Below are positions 1 to 9,039 of a DNA stretch of 64,000 bases, piece after piece (the first letter of the stretch is position 1; each line of letters starts with the position of its first letter). The DNA is from Alphaproteobacteria bacterium. GTDB taxonomy: Bacteria; Pseudomonadota; Alphaproteobacteria; Micavibrionales; Micavibrionaceae. A model generated the notes under the pieces. That model saw only the letters and a list, made by a program, of their open reading frames with translations. It ran no database searches and had not been told where the DNA came from. A program made the translations under genes and the position numbers. The stretch spans positions 186,001 to 250,000 of the forward strand of contig JAJFGS010000011.1 in assembly GCA_021775995.1 (NCBI GenBank). Direction: 5' to 3'.

Positions 1-82
1 CGAACAAAGCGCGCGTAAAAACGCACTGAATGATTTAGCACGCCAAATTGAACGACAAGTTGCGCTATATTTTAATAAATAA
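1..82 (+). CDS. lptE: LptE, LPS-assembly lipoprotein (3' end only)
   Basis: The reading frame entering the window ends with the residues DLARQIERQVALYFNK and a TAA at 80-82. This tail resembles the C-terminus of alphaproteobacterial LptE, the outer-membrane lipoprotein that plugs LptD and helps insert lipopolysaccharide. In this class lptE usually lies directly upstream of holA, which is found 1.6 kb downstream here, so position and sequence agree. Only 26 residues are visible, so the call rests mainly on synteny. Confidence 0.5.
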   Translation, partial: EQSARKNALNDLARQIERQVALYFNK

Positions 83-223
83 TCTCCTTAATAGTGATTT
101 TTTATATTGACAGTTTTCCCATAAAAGAATTATAAAGATTGAGTTAAACGCTTTCATACGGTGTTTAATCGTGGGTTTTGAAGGGGCAGCTTGCACCACG
201 GTAAAAAAGCTAAAGAGCGCTAT

Positions 224-319
224 AGCGTGCGAAATGCTATGGTCCCAATTTTTATAAGAAGCTCAGGCGAGTAAACTCGCTACGCTTTTTTAACGGACCT
301 GGCGGAATTTCGGAACGCT
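224..319 (-). repeat. Palindromic intergenic element, copy D
   Basis: Imperfect inverted repeat. The left arm at 224-245 (AGCGTGCGAAATGCTATGGTCC) corresponds to the complement of the right arm at 295-319, sharing AGCGT, CGAAAT and GGTCC blocks. The centre carries a GCGAG-TTTA-CTCGC hairpin preceded, on the minus strand, by CGTA. The layout matches the elements at 1602-1707, 10627-10719 and 50596-50695, although this is the most diverged copy. The rest of the 338-bp gap (83-420) holds a CGCTATAGCG palindrome at 218-227 and no evident gene; T-runs after both arms could act as terminators. Confidence 0.45.
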
Positions 320-420
320 TTTTTTGTGCCTGCATTTTAATTGTAGCGCCCATCAAAACCTCCTCTCCAACAGATCATAATTTTTCGCTTTACCGCGAGG
401 AAAATACTTATGGAGAAAAG

Positions 421-1554
421 ATGAGTACACCACATTTATTAAACCCTGATTTTATAGGCGATAACACTGTTAAAGAACTGCAAGAAGCCAAACCCAACTG
501 GCGGGCAGGATTGAATCGTGCCTTTAATGCCGTTGCAAAAATTTTTAAACCGCAATTACCCGTCAATGTTCATTATTTAAGTGATAATGGGGGATACCCA
601 GATACTGCAAAAATAGAAATAAAAAAACGTTTGGCAGATATCAATTCAATCCTATCAACATTAACTGGCCAAAGCCCCCCACACACCGATTATCATGATA
701 TCCCTTCACAAGACTGGCGCGCTGGTGCCTTTGATCTTGCACAAATTACCCGTGATACCGTCCGAGGTGTTGGTAATGTTATCTTTCTCAACTGCGCACC
801 AAGACGAAAAGAACGTGGCAAGAAAGTAGATAATGAAGGTGAAGGTGTTTTTATTGGTATGCATCGCAATGGCACAATTATTTCTGCTGTAAGCGAGGAT
901 AGTTTTTCTCTTTTCCGTGATCTTATTGAAGAAGGAGATCTTGAAATATATCGCGCGGGCGTTCAAACAAAAGGCAGTCAATTCCGCTCCCGTGATTATT
1001 TTCCTTGGCTCAGTCAAATGATTGCAAATAACTTACAAAAACAGTCATCTGGTTGGAAAGCAGGTTTGAGTGTTGAAGAACGTCGTTCCTTTTTAGAAAA
1101 ATTAAACTTCGTAAAAACAGATCAGGTCTTGGATATTAACAATATTGCTGATTTTAAAAAAGAACCTTATGTTTTACGTGCAGACTGCCATGACAACTTA
1201 AAACTCAGTCTTAGGGCGGCTGATGTGCAAGATTTTTCTATAAATACGCCTCTAAATATAAAAATTGGAGATCAGGTATTTATCGCTGTTTTAAAAGAAA
1301 ATATGTTTGACCCTAATCCACATAGTAGCGATATTGCTATTGCATTCGGTTCAGCTGGTAACTGGCCTGACAGTAAAGAAGGTAAATTCTTGGAACTTGC
1401 TTTATTGGGAGATCGCTTAAAAAGCAATCTAGGTATTTCTGACTTAAAAGAAGGTGTTTCTGTTGAAATTGTTGGTGTTGCCAAAGAAAATAATGAAGAA
1501 AATAATGTTGAAATTCTTCATCCACAGACTAAGGAAGTAGCACTGAACGCATAA
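421..1554 (+). CDS. Divergent SAM hydroxide adenosyltransferase-like protein (DUF62 family)
   Basis: 377 residues, well above the roughly 260-280 usual for this family. Residues about 93-105 read HDIPSQDWRAGAF, close to the family block in which ITHDIPPQD is followed by an AGAF-like helix; a GVFIGMHRNG segment near residue 140 sits where members have FVGPDNG. The C-terminal part (about 255-360) has the spacing of the family beta-barrel domain. Authentic members hydrolyse S-adenosylmethionine to adenosine and methionine. The usual N-terminal TDFG..D motif is replaced by SDNGGYPD, and the DPGVGT loop by a basic NCAPRRKERGKK stretch, so activity is doubtful. The ATG follows a GGAG five bases upstream. 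It separates lptE from holA, an insertion relative to the common order. No signal peptide or membrane segment is seen. Confidence 0.5.
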   Translation: MSTPHLLNPDFIGDNTVKELQEAKPNWRAGLNRAFNAVAKIFKPQLPVNVHYLSDNGGYPDTAKIEIKKRLADINSILSTLTGQSPPHTDYHDIPSQDWRAGAFDLAQITRDTVRGVGNVIFLNCAPRRKERGKKVDNEGEGVFIGMHRNGTIISAVSEDSFSLFRDLIEEGDLEIYRAGVQTKGSQFRSRDYFPWLSQMIANNLQKQSSGWKAGLSVEERRSFLEKLNFVKTDQVLDINNIADFKKEPYVLRADCHDNLKLSLRAADVQDFSINTPLNIKIGDQVFIAVLKENMFDPNPHSSDIAIAFGSAGNWPDSKEGKFLELALLGDRLKSNLGISDLKEGVSVEIVGVAKENNEENNVEILHPQTKEVALNA

Positions 1555-1601
1555 GCCCAAGCCAGGACTTGAAAATCCTAGCTTTTTCTTTACTCTATCC
1601 C

Positions 1602-1707
1602 AATAGTCACACGAATTTATTTCCCTGCTAGGCGCAAGGAACGTAGCGTAGAAAATCTACGTGAGTGACGTAGCAACAACGCAGGGGAATAAATTAGAAA
1701 GACTATT
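1602..1707 (+). repeat. Palindromic intergenic element, copy A
   Basis: Long imperfect palindrome ending two bases before the holA ATG. Outer arms 1602-1628 and 1681-1707 share AATAGTC, AATTTATT and CCCTGC blocks in complementary order. The centre is a hairpin CGTAG-AAAAT-CTACG at 1647-1661, followed by TGAGTGACGTAGCAACAA. The same centre and tail recur in the copies at 10680-10710 and, on the minus strand, in 50596-50695. A GTG at 1661 is in frame with holA but lies inside this element and is unlikely to be the true start. Confidence 0.6.
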
Positions 1708-1708
1708 C

Positions 1709-2734
1709 ATGAAGTTAACGTGGAAACAGATTGACCCTTTTTTAAAAAGCCCAGATCCAAAAGCACGGGTTGTTTTAATCTATGGGCCAGATGATGGTTT
1801 AATGCGGGAACGCGCCATTAAAATTGCAAAAACCATTGTTCCTGATTTGGACGATCCTTTTAACGTCGTTACTTTAAACGCCGATATTTTAAATGATGAT
1901 CCTGCCCGCTTATCTGATGAAGCCAGTGCCATGTCAATGATGGGGGGCGCACGTGTTATTCTCATTAAAGATGGTGCGGATAAACTAACAACAACAATAA
2001 AAAGTTATCTCGAAAATCCGAGTGCCGAAAATTTAGTCATTGTCGAAGCAGGGGAGCTCGGTACACGCTCTTCCTTGCGCCAATTATGCGAAAAATCAAA
2101 GAATGCGGCGGCGCTACCTTGCTATATCGAGGATGAACGCGGCATGAGCAATCTTATCCGCGAAATGTTATCAGGAGCGGGTTTTCGAATAGAAGCCGAT
2201 GCACTTCATCTACTTTCCAGCTCTATCATGGGCGACAGAGCGCGGGCCCGTGGAGAAATAGAAAAACTCATTACCTACATGGGCAAACCCGAAGGTCACA
2301 ATCTTGTTGTCACCCAAGAACACGTACAGGCATGTTGTGGTGATGGTGGCGCAGCCTCGCTCGATGATTTGATTTATGCGGTAGGGGGTGGCAATCCAAA
2401 GATAGCCATGGCTTCTTATCAACGTCTCATTGATGAAGGAGTAGCCGAAATCGTCATTTTACGCACTCTACAAAATCATTTCCGCCGCCTTCATTACACT
2501 GGCGCCATGATGGGGCAGGGCAGCAGTTTGGAAAGTGCGGTTAAATCACTTCAACCACCAATTTTCTTTAAATTTGAACAAGCCTTTAAATCACAAGTCT
2601 CCAAATGGCGGGGACGCAAGCTAGATATCGTTATGGGCAAGCTTGCTGAACTTGAAGCTCAAACAAAACGTACAGGCGCACCCGTGCAGACCCTATGTGC
2701 CCAAGCTGTTTTATCTTTAAGTGTGATGCGGTAA
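1709..2734 (+). CDS. holA: DNA polymerase III delta subunit
   Basis: HolA is the clamp-loader subunit that opens the beta sliding clamp during chromosome replication. The product is 341 residues from the ATG at 1709, a normal length. After a short lead it has RVVLIYGPDDGLMRERA, the family's remnant of a nucleotide-binding strand-loop-helix, and a C-terminal helical collar domain ending with the conserved run of aligned helices. A GTG at 1661 would add 16 residues but lies inside a palindromic repeat, so the ATG is preferred. The gene converges on parB. In alphaproteobacteria holA normally follows lptE, as it almost does here. Confidence 0.9.
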   Translation: MKLTWKQIDPFLKSPDPKARVVLIYGPDDGLMRERAIKIAKTIVPDLDDPFNVVTLNADILNDDPARLSDEASAMSMMGGARVILIKDGADKLTTTIKSYLENPSAENLVIVEAGELGTRSSLRQLCEKSKNAAALPCYIEDERGMSNLIREMLSGAGFRIEADALHLLSSSIMGDRARARGEIEKLITYMGKPEGHNLVVTQEHVQACCGDGGAASLDDLIYAVGGGNPKIAMASYQRLIDEGVAEIVILRTLQNHFRRLHYTGAMMGQGSSLESAVKSLQPPIFFKFEQAFKSQVSKWRGRKLDIVMGKLAELEAQTKRTGAPVQTLCAQAVLSLSVMR

Positions 2735-2894
2735 CAACCAACACGAAACATTAGTCTTGCTTTCATAGGTATATTGTCCTATTATAAGGTTGTTATTGGG
2801 AAGTTTTGTGCCGACAGCATACCCCCCCCCTCAGATTTCCAACGAACAAAAAGAGTAACTCGAATTTTTAAGCAAATTCAATAGCTTAAAATGG

Positions 2895-3863
2895 TTAAAA
2901 TTGAGGTTTTTTAGGGGTATGGGCTAAACGTTGTAAGATATCATCTAATTGATCGAGCGTTTTAAAATCAATAATCATCTTGCCTTGGTGTACGTCTTTC
3001 ATATCAATAGAAACATTCATACCAATTTGGTCAGAAACCTCTTTTTCAAGTGCCAGCGTATCAGCGTCTTTTTTGTTAAAGCCCTTTTTACCTGTTTTGC
3101 CTGCGGTACGGGTTTTAATTTCTCGACCTTCAGATTGAGCAACCAGTTTCTCTGTATCGCGAACAGATAAGCTATTCTCAATAATATTAAGAGCAAGATC
3201 AAAGGCTTGCTTCTGCCCAACCAAGGCCCGCGCGTGACCAGCGGTAATATCGCCAACATCTACCATGGTTTGCACACTCTCTGGTAAATCAAGAAGACGG
3301 ATCATATTGGCAACATGGCTACGGCTACGGCCTAAAATTTTACCAATCTCTTCATGGGAATTATCAAACTCTTCATGAAGGCGTTTATAACCACGCGCTT
3401 CTTCGATAGAGCTTAAATCTTTGCGTTGTAGATTTTCAACCAACGCAATTTGAAACATGGATTCATCATCCAGCTCACGAATAACAACAGGCACTTCATG
3501 CAATTGTGCTTTTTGTGATGCGCGCCATCTGCGCTCTCCTGCAACGATCTCGTAAAAACCTTTACGAGATTTATCAGGCCGCACCAAGATAGGTTGGAGC
3601 AAACCATGCTCAACAATTGATGTTGCTAATGTTTGTATACCTTCTGCGTCAAAAAATTGTCGTGGCTGTGTCGGGCAAGGATATAGTTTTTCTATACCAA
3701 CTGTTTTTCTGGCATTATTGGGCGTATCTTTATCTTCAATGTCGTGGATTGGGTGCAAATCTTCTTCGTCACCGAAAAGCGCGTCTAATCCACGCCCTAA
3801 GCCACGTTCCTTAGGATTTGGTTGGGGATTCAACATCTGTTTTTCTTCTGTTTTTGTGCTCAT
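2895..3863 (-). CDS. parB: Chromosome-partitioning protein ParB
   Basis: ParB binds parS, spreads along DNA as a CTP-dependent clamp and partners ParA to segregate newly replicated origins. The 322-residue product has the N-terminal RGLGRGLDALFG peptide that contacts ParA, the CTP-binding core with GERRWRA near residue 108 and ENLQRKDL, a helix-turn-helix around IGKILGRSRSHVANMIRLL, and a C-terminal dimerisation domain. It lies 16 bp after parA, in one operon on the minus strand. Five parS-like palindromes lie in the genes just upstream, at 5143-7758. Confidence 0.95.
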   Translation of the reverse strand: MSTKTEEKQMLNPQPNPKERGLGRGLDALFGDEEDLHPIHDIEDKDTPNNARKTVGIEKLYPCPTQPRQFFDAEGIQTLATSIVEHGLLQPILVRPDKSRKGFYEIVAGERRWRASQKAQLHEVPVVIRELDDESMFQIALVENLQRKDLSSIEEARGYKRLHEEFDNSHEEIGKILGRSRSHVANMIRLLDLPESVQTMVDVGDITAGHARALVGQKQAFDLALNIIENSLSVRDTEKLVAQSEGREIKTRTAGKTGKKGFNKKDADTLALEKEVSDQIGMNVSIDMKDVHQGKMIIDFKTLDQLDDILQRLAHTPKKPQF

Positions 3864-3879
3864 AAATACCCTTTAAACC

Positions 3880-4722
3880 TTATGCCACCCGGTTGGGGGA
3901 AACTAGTTGTCCATTACCAGTTATTTCTTTTTCACGTTGTAAGACTTCTTTGGCTAGTGATATATAAGCACGGGCGCCAGAACAATTCATATCGTAAATA
4001 ATTGCTGGTAACCCAAAAGAGGGGGCTTCTGATAGTCGCACATTGCGCGGAATAACAGACTTATAAACTTTATCGCCAAAATATTTCCGAACGTCTTGTG
4101 CGACCTGACCTGATAACTTATTACGGCGATCATACATCGTCAAAACCACGCCATGAATATCAAGGTCGGCATTAAAATGTTTTTGCACGCGTTCAATTGT
4201 TTTAACCAAATGACTTAACCCCTCAAGCGCAAAAAATTCGCATTGTAATGGCACAACAACAGCGTCTGATGCAATCAAAGCGTTCAAAGTGAGCAGACTC
4301 AGTGATGGTGGGCAATCAATAATCACATAATCATAACCCATCGGCACGCGTAGCGCGTCTTTAAGGCGAAACTCACGACGGGAAACGCTTACTAACTCAA
4401 TCTCTGCTCCAGATAGGTGAATAGAAGAGGGGAGAACGTCTAAATTCGGCACTTTGGTCTGTTGTACCGTATCCAAAACAGCCGCATCCTCAAAAATAAC
4501 ATCATACGTACTGTTTCTAAGACCCGCACGCTTAATACCCAAACCCGTACTGGCATTGCCTTGCGGGTCTAAATCAACCAATAAAACCTTCTGGCCAATC
4601 GCACTCAATGCTGTGGCTAAATTAACCGATGTCGTTGTTTTACCCACACCACCTTTTTGGTTGGCCACCGCTAAAATACGCGGTATTTGTGTTTTATTAT
4701 GATCTGTTGGTCTGTCGGTCAT
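3880..4722 (-). CDS. parA: Chromosome-partitioning ATPase ParA
   Basis: A deviant-Walker MinD/ParA ATPase that forms a nucleoid-bound gradient moving ParB-parS complexes. The Walker A motif KGGVGKTTT is about 23 residues from the chosen start, followed by DLDPQGNASTGLG and the DCPPSL Walker B region. The start at 4722 (MTDRPTDHNK) gives 280 residues and has GGAGG 11 bases upstream; an in-frame ATG at 4794 would add 24 residues (MASNAIRDYIGG...) that are not typical of the family but are open and have a weak purine-rich leader. The gene lies between rsmG and parB, the usual alphaproteobacterial order. Confidence 0.94.
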   Translation of the reverse strand: MTDRPTDHNKTQIPRILAVANQKGGVGKTTTSVNLATALSAIGQKVLLVDLDPQGNASTGLGIKRAGLRNSTYDVIFEDAAVLDTVQQTKVPNLDVLPSSIHLSGAEIELVSVSRREFRLKDALRVPMGYDYVIIDCPPSLSLLTLNALIASDAVVVPLQCEFFALEGLSHLVKTIERVQKHFNADLDIHGVVLTMYDRRNKLSGQVAQDVRKYFGDKVYKSVIPRNVRLSEAPSFGLPAIIYDMNCSGARAYISLAKEVLQREKEITGNGQLVSPNRVA

Positions 4723-4884
4723 ACTACTTACTTCCTCCGCTCTTTTAATCGCGCGATGACCTCCGATATAATCTCGAATAGCGTTTGATGCCATATCTCG
4801 CCCCTGTCTTTTTTAATTGTGTCTTTTCTAATTTTTTATTTGTATTATTATACATAGCCGAAAAAGCACCTTAATATCAAGCCT

Positions 4885-5493
4885 TTATGTTACTTTGTTA
4901 TCGTTCCCATATAATGGGTAAATGTTTGAAAAAACTAGTATTTTTGCATTTTCATCCGTTTTACTCACAAACGTACGGCAATCATAAGTCCAGCTTTTAG
5001 ACAATTCCTTCAATTCTTCATTCGCCTTTGCGCCCTTTAAGAAAATCAGTGTTATTTCAGGATTTGTCGTGATCCAACGCTTACAGTGCTCAAAAAGTTC
5101 GTTCAACGACGCCAAAGCCCGCGCCGTTATGACATTAGGTTCTGTTTCACATGAAACATCTTCAATCCTTGAATTATAGACCGTTGCACAACTATTGGTT
5201 TCACGTGAAACGGTTTTTAAAAAAGCACATTTTTTTTGATCAGACTCAATTAAACGCACATCAATATCTGGCATCATTATTGCCAGCACCAGACCAGGAA
5301 ACCCTGCGCCACTGCCTAAGTCAAATAGCGTCTTTGTATCTTTAGGAATAAAATCCATAATTTGGAGAGAGTCTTCAAAATGCCGTTCCCACGCATTATC
5401 TAACGTATTTGAGCTAACAAGATTAATCTTTGATTGCCACGTAGCAAGCAGCTCTTGGTAAATTTTAAGCTTGTCTAAATACTCTTTATCCAT
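4885..5493 (-). CDS. rsmG: 16S rRNA (guanine-N7) methyltransferase RsmG
   Basis: RsmG (GidB) methylates G527 of 16S rRNA using S-adenosylmethionine. The 202-residue product is of normal length. It carries the SAM-binding motif FDLGSGAGFPG at about 57-67, preceded by the family signature WERHFEDSLQ, and an LIESDQKKCAFLK acidic strand. It starts two bases after the mnmG stop, so the two genes are probably translated together. Two parS-like sites are embedded in its coding sequence at 5143-5158 and 5197-5212. Confidence 0.93.
   Translation of the reverse strand: MDKEYLDKLKIYQELLATWQSKINLVSSNTLDNAWERHFEDSLQIMDFIPKDTKTLFDLGSGAGFPGLVLAIMMPDIDVRLIESDQKKCAFLKTVSRETNSCATVYNSRIEDVSCETEPNVITARALASLNELFEHCKRWITTNPEITLIFLKGAKANEELKELSKSWTYDCRTFVSKTDENAKILVFSNIYPLYGNDNKVT
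5143..5158. promoter_or_regulatory. parS-like site 1 (in rsmG)
   Basis: TGTTTCACATGAAACA, one base different from the bacterial parS consensus TGTTTCACGTGAAACA. It lies inside rsmG, about 1.3 kb from parB, and is expected to bind ParB. Confidence 0.8.
5197..5212. promoter_or_regulatory. parS-like site 2 (in rsmG)
   Basis: GGTTTCACGTGAAACG. The central 14 bases match the parS consensus exactly; only the outermost base on each side differs. It is 54 bp from site 1, also inside rsmG. Confidence 0.85.
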
Positions 5494-5495
5494 GA

Positions 5496-7376
5496 TTAAG
5501 CCGCACGTTTCTTAACATGACGCAGCAACGCCATCATTGCCGCAGGCGTCACCCCAGGGATACGAGAAGCCGCTCCTAATGTCGTTGGACGCACTAATTC
5601 TAGCTTTTGACGCACCTCATTGGATAACCCACCAATATGGCTGTAATCCAATCTATCCGGGAGTTTCAATGCCTCGTCTCGGCGGAAAGACGCAATTTCT
5701 GCGGTCTGCCTATCCATATACCCTGCATAAAGTGCATCTATCTCAATCTGTTCCCTAATAGAAACATCAACCGCAGACAGCTCAGGCCAAACTACTTCTA
5801 AATCGTGCCACTGAATATCAGGATATCGAAGCAGCTCAAATGCCGAGCGACGGCGGCCATCCTGATTAATGTTAAGACCTGCCTTCACCAATGCATCAGG
5901 CGTGCTATTTAGCGTTTCAACCATAAGACGGGCTTCCGCTAAGGCTAATTTCTTTTGATTCCAGACTGTTTCACGTGAAATACCAACACAACCGATCTCT
6001 ATGCCTTTATCTGTTAAGCGCTGATCAGCATTATCAGAGCGAAGCAATAAGCGATACTCTGCACGGCTTGTAAACATACGATATGGCTCAGGGGCACCAC
6101 GTGAGATAAGATCATCAATTAGAACCCCAATATAGGCCTCAGCGCGGTCTAAAACAAAGGTTTCAGCCGCTTCACGAACCTCGGATTTGGTCTGTAAAGC
6201 CGCATTTAAGCCCGCCATAAGCCCTTGAGCCGCTGCCTCTTCATAGCCCGTTGTCCCATTAATTTGCCCTGCCAAAAACAGCCCTGACAAGCGTTTTGAT
6301 TCCAGCGTATTCTTCAAATCCCTTGGATCACAATAATCATATTCAATCGCATAAGCCCATTCTATAACTTTAGCATTCTCAAGCCCCTTAATAGATTTTA
6401 GCATCTCAGCCTGAACCTCTATCGGCAAAGCATTGGATATACCATTTGGATAAACTGTATGGTCATCTAACCCTTCAGGCTCCAAGAATATCTGATGGCG
6501 ATCTTTATCAACAAAGCGAACAACTTTGTCCTCAATTGATGGACAATAACGCGGTCCTTCACCTTCAATTTGTCCAGAATACATCGGCGCTCGGTGTAAA
6601 TTATCATGGATAATCTGATGTGTTTTTTCATTGGTATAAGTAATATAACAATCAATCTGCGGAACGGTAATTTCGTCTGTTAAATAAGAAAAAGGAATTG
6701 GTTTTTCATCCGGCTTTTGTGCCTCTAAAACGTCCCAATTAATCGTCCGGCCATCTAATCTTGCAGGGGTTCCTGTTTTCAGTCGAGCAAGCGGAAACCC
6801 AAGCGTTTCAAGGGTTTTAGCCAATCCAACGGCGGGAGCTTCGCCCACACGACCAGCTGGAATCTTCTCTTCTCCACGATGAATAAGACCGCGCAAAAAC
6901 GTCCCTGTTGTCAGTACAATTGAACGGCATAAGAGGCGCTCGCCAGTCCCTGTAATAACGCCAGCAATCTCATCATTCTCAATAATTAAATCTTCCGCAC
7001 CGCCTTCTATCAAATTTAAATTTGAACAGTTTTTTAACAAGGCCTGCATACCTTCACGATAGAGTTTACGATCGGCTTGCGCCCGTGGTCCACGAACGGC
7101 TGGCCCCTTAGACGCATTTAACATTCGGAACTGAATTCCCGCCTTATCAATAATCTGCGCCATGATGCCGTCCAGCGCATCTATCTCTCTCACCAAATGC
7201 CCTTTACCAAGACCGCCAATAGCGGGATTACAGGACATGGCCCCAATCGTATCTAGTTTATGTGTTAAAAGCGCTGTTCTAGCCCCCATTCGTGCAGAAG
7301 CCGCCGCCGCCTCACAGCCAGCGTGGCCGCCGCCGACAACGATAACATCATATTGATTTTGGGGTGCTGTATTCAT
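5496..7376 (-). CDS. mnmG: tRNA uridine-5-carboxymethylaminomethyl synthase MnmG
   Basis: MnmG (GidA) works with MnmE to install the carboxymethylaminomethyl group on U34 of certain tRNAs, using FAD, NADH, a folate and glycine. The 626-residue product begins with the dinucleotide-binding motif [12 protein letters not shown] (about 13-24). It has the GidA signatures [11 protein letters not shown] and [16 protein letters not shown] and a C-terminal helical domain that contacts MnmE. It is full length and sits between mnmE and rsmG in the common order. A parS-like site lies in its coding sequence at 5967-5982. Confidence 0.96.
   Translation of the reverse strand: MNTAPQNQYDVIVVGGGHAGCEAAAASARMGARTALLTHKLDTIGAMSCNPAIGGLGKGHLVREIDALDGIMAQIIDKAGIQFRMLNASKGPAVRGPRAQADRKLYREGMQALLKNCSNLNLIEGGAEDLIIENDEIAGVITGTGERLLCRSIVLTTGTFLRGLIHRGEEKIPAGRVGEAPAVGLAKTLETLGFPLARLKTGTPARLDGRTINWDVLEAQKPDEKPIPFSYLTDEITVPQIDCYITYTNEKTHQIIHDNLHRAPMYSGQIEGEGPRYCPSIEDKVVRFVDKDRHQIFLEPEGLDDHTVYPNGISNALPIEVQAEMLKSIKGLENAKVIEWAYAIEYDYCDPRDLKNTLESKRLSGLFLAGQINGTTGYEEAAAQGLMAGLNAALQTKSEVREAAETFVLDRAEAYIGVLIDDLISRGAPEPYRMFTSRAEYRLLLRSDNADQRLTDKGIEIGCVGISRETVWNQKKLALAEARLMVETLNSTPDALVKAGLNINQDGRRRSAFELLRYPDIQWHDLEVVWPELSAVDVSIREQIEIDALYAGYMDRQTAEIASFRRDEALKLPDRLDYSHIGGLSNEVRQKLELVRPTTLGAASRIPGVTPAAMMALLRHVKKRAA
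5967..5982. promoter_or_regulatory. parS-like site 3 (in mnmG)
   Basis: TGTTTCACGTGAAATA, one mismatch to the parS consensus, inside mnmG. Confidence 0.8.
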
Positions 7377-7444
7377 AAGCGGCGTTATACAGAACTAACA
7401 CAAAAATTGCGAGTCTTTTTGCTCAAATCCACTGTTAGCTTGGC

Positions 7445-8809
7445 TTACTTCCCAATACAAAAATCTCTAAAAATGACATCAAGCAAATCTTCAACATCAA
7501 CACGGCCTGTGATACGCCCTAACGCGTTAACCGCAAACCTTAAATCTTGCGCTATCAATTCAGGCTGTTTTTGAGATAAAGCAGCGTCCAATGAAGTTTT
7601 GCAATCTTGCAAATTCTGACGATGGCGTTCACGTGTTAAAGATGGCGTTTCACGTGAAACAGCAAACTCCTTAGCTATCTTGTCCGTTAAAACGGAAAGA
7701 AGCTGATCAATATTCTCACCAGTCTTGGTAGAAATTAAAATAGGTTTCACATGAAACAAATCTGAAACGGAAGAGTTTAGATCCGATTTATTGACGACAA
7801 GAACAGAACTTTCATCCATTAAATCCAAAGTATGTTGGTCCGGATTTGCAGAACTGGAATCAAAAACCAGAACTCTTAAATCAGCTGTCTTGGCTTTCTG
7901 TATTGCGCGACGTATACCCTCAGATTCAATAGCTTCTTGACCATCATCGTTAATTTGATCAGGCCGCAAACCCGCTGTATCCGCCAGTATCACAGGATAA
8001 CCACCGAGGTTTAAATGTACCTCAATAACATCTCGTGTCGTGCCCGCTATATCAGATACAATCGCAATATCACGTTGAGCTAGTAAATTAACCAAAGAAG
8101 ATTTACCTGCATTCGGCGCACCTATAACAGCGATATGAATACCATTTCTTAAACGTTCCCCACGACGATTGTCATTTAAATGGGCAATAATTTCTTCCTG
8201 CAATTTTTCAATCGCTGGCTTTGCTTTTGCCGTTTCAGTATCTGGGACATCCTCGTCTGGAAAATCTATAATCGTTTCTACATAAGCTAGCGCACGCGTT
8301 AACTCTTCTGCCCAACCATTATATAAAGATGATAAAGCGCCACCCATTTGTGACAAAGCTTGCTCTTTTTGGATTTTGGTTTCGGCGTCAATAAGGTCGG
8401 CAATAGCTTCAGCTTCGGTTAAATCGAGCTTACCATTATCAAAAGCACGGCGTGTAAATTCTCCATGTCCTGCTATTCGGTGAGCTTCCATTGTCCCTAA
8501 TACACCCAGAAGCTCTTCTAGAATTGCTGGAGAGCCATGACAATGATATTCAACAATATCTTCACCTGTGAAGCTATTTGGTGCCTTAAAACCAATAATC
8601 ATGGCATGGTCTATAGTACCGCCTGTTTGAGGGTTGATCAGAGCCATTAATTTTGTTTTACGTGGCTCCGAAAGAGATTGCCCCTTTGTTATTGCCCCCA
8701 AGGACTGCCATGATCCAGGTCCAGAAACACGAATAATAGATACACCCGCCTTTCCAGGCGCGCTAGAAAGGGCAAAAATTGTTTCAGATACTGTATGATC
8801 ATGGGTCAT
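7445..8809 (-). CDS. mnmE: tRNA modification GTPase MnmE
   Basis: MnmE (TrmE) is the GTPase partner of MnmG in U34 tRNA modification. The 454-residue product has the N-terminal folate-binding domain (SSAPGKAGVSIIRVSG), a helical domain, and an inserted G domain with P-loop GAPNAGKSSL near residue 230, DTAGL as G3 and NKSD as G4. It ends in CIGK, the conserved C-terminal motif with the catalytic cysteine. It is complete. Two parS-like sites lie in its G-domain/C-terminal coding region at 7646 and 7743. Confidence 0.96.
   Translation of the reverse strand: MTHDHTVSETIFALSSAPGKAGVSIIRVSGPGSWQSLGAITKGQSLSEPRKTKLMALINPQTGGTIDHAMIIGFKAPNSFTGEDIVEYHCHGSPAILEELLGVLGTMEAHRIAGHGEFTRRAFDNGKLDLTEAEAIADLIDAETKIQKEQALSQMGGALSSLYNGWAEELTRALAYVETIIDFPDEDVPDTETAKAKPAIEKLQEEIIAHLNDNRRGERLRNGIHIAVIGAPNAGKSSLVNLLAQRDIAIVSDIAGTTRDVIEVHLNLGGYPVILADTAGLRPDQINDDGQEAIESEGIRRAIQKAKTADLRVLVFDSSSANPDQHTLDLMDESSVLVVNKSDLNSSVSDLFHVKPILISTKTGENIDQLLSVLTDKIAKEFAVSRETPSLTRERHRQNLQDCKTSLDAALSQKQPELIAQDLRFAVNALGRITGRVDVEDLLDVIFRDFCIGK
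7646..7661. promoter_or_regulatory. parS-like site 4 (in mnmE)
   Basis: CGTTTCACGTGAAACA, differing from the parS consensus only at the first base; inside mnmE. Confidence 0.85.
7743..7758. promoter_or_regulatory. parS-like site 5 (in mnmE)
   Basis: GGTTTCACATGAAACA, two mismatches to the parS consensus; 97 bp from site 4, so sites 4-5 are paired much as sites 1-2 are. Confidence 0.7.
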
Positions 8810-9039
8810 AGCGGCAATCTATCGCAAAGTCTAAGATTTGGCAAAGAGGATATTGGCGACACCTATCTAGCATGCTACCGTTCTTGTCAGGATTTTTCTT
8901 ATTAAACTAAGAGTTGCAGATAAATTTGTAATTTTGAACAAACATAGAAATTCCTAAAAAGAAGAAATAAATAAGTTGGTAGATAGCAATAGTTGGTAAA
9001 TAACGAGTTAATTTTTATTAAAGAAAAGCATAAAAAACA

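Noticed and set aside
180-325. Possible SRP RNA or other known structured RNA
   Set aside because: A GGACCTGGCGGAA stretch faintly resembles the SRP RNA apical motif in reverse, but the conserved GGAAGG tetraloop region is absent; the palindromic-element reading explains the pairing better.
1661-1708. GTG-initiated longer HolA
   Set aside because: The extra codons lie inside a palindromic repeat, and the ATG at 1709 gives the normal HolA N-terminus.
2822-2830. Run of nine C as a phase-variation tract
   Set aside because: It lies between convergent holA and parB, outside any reading frame or promoter.
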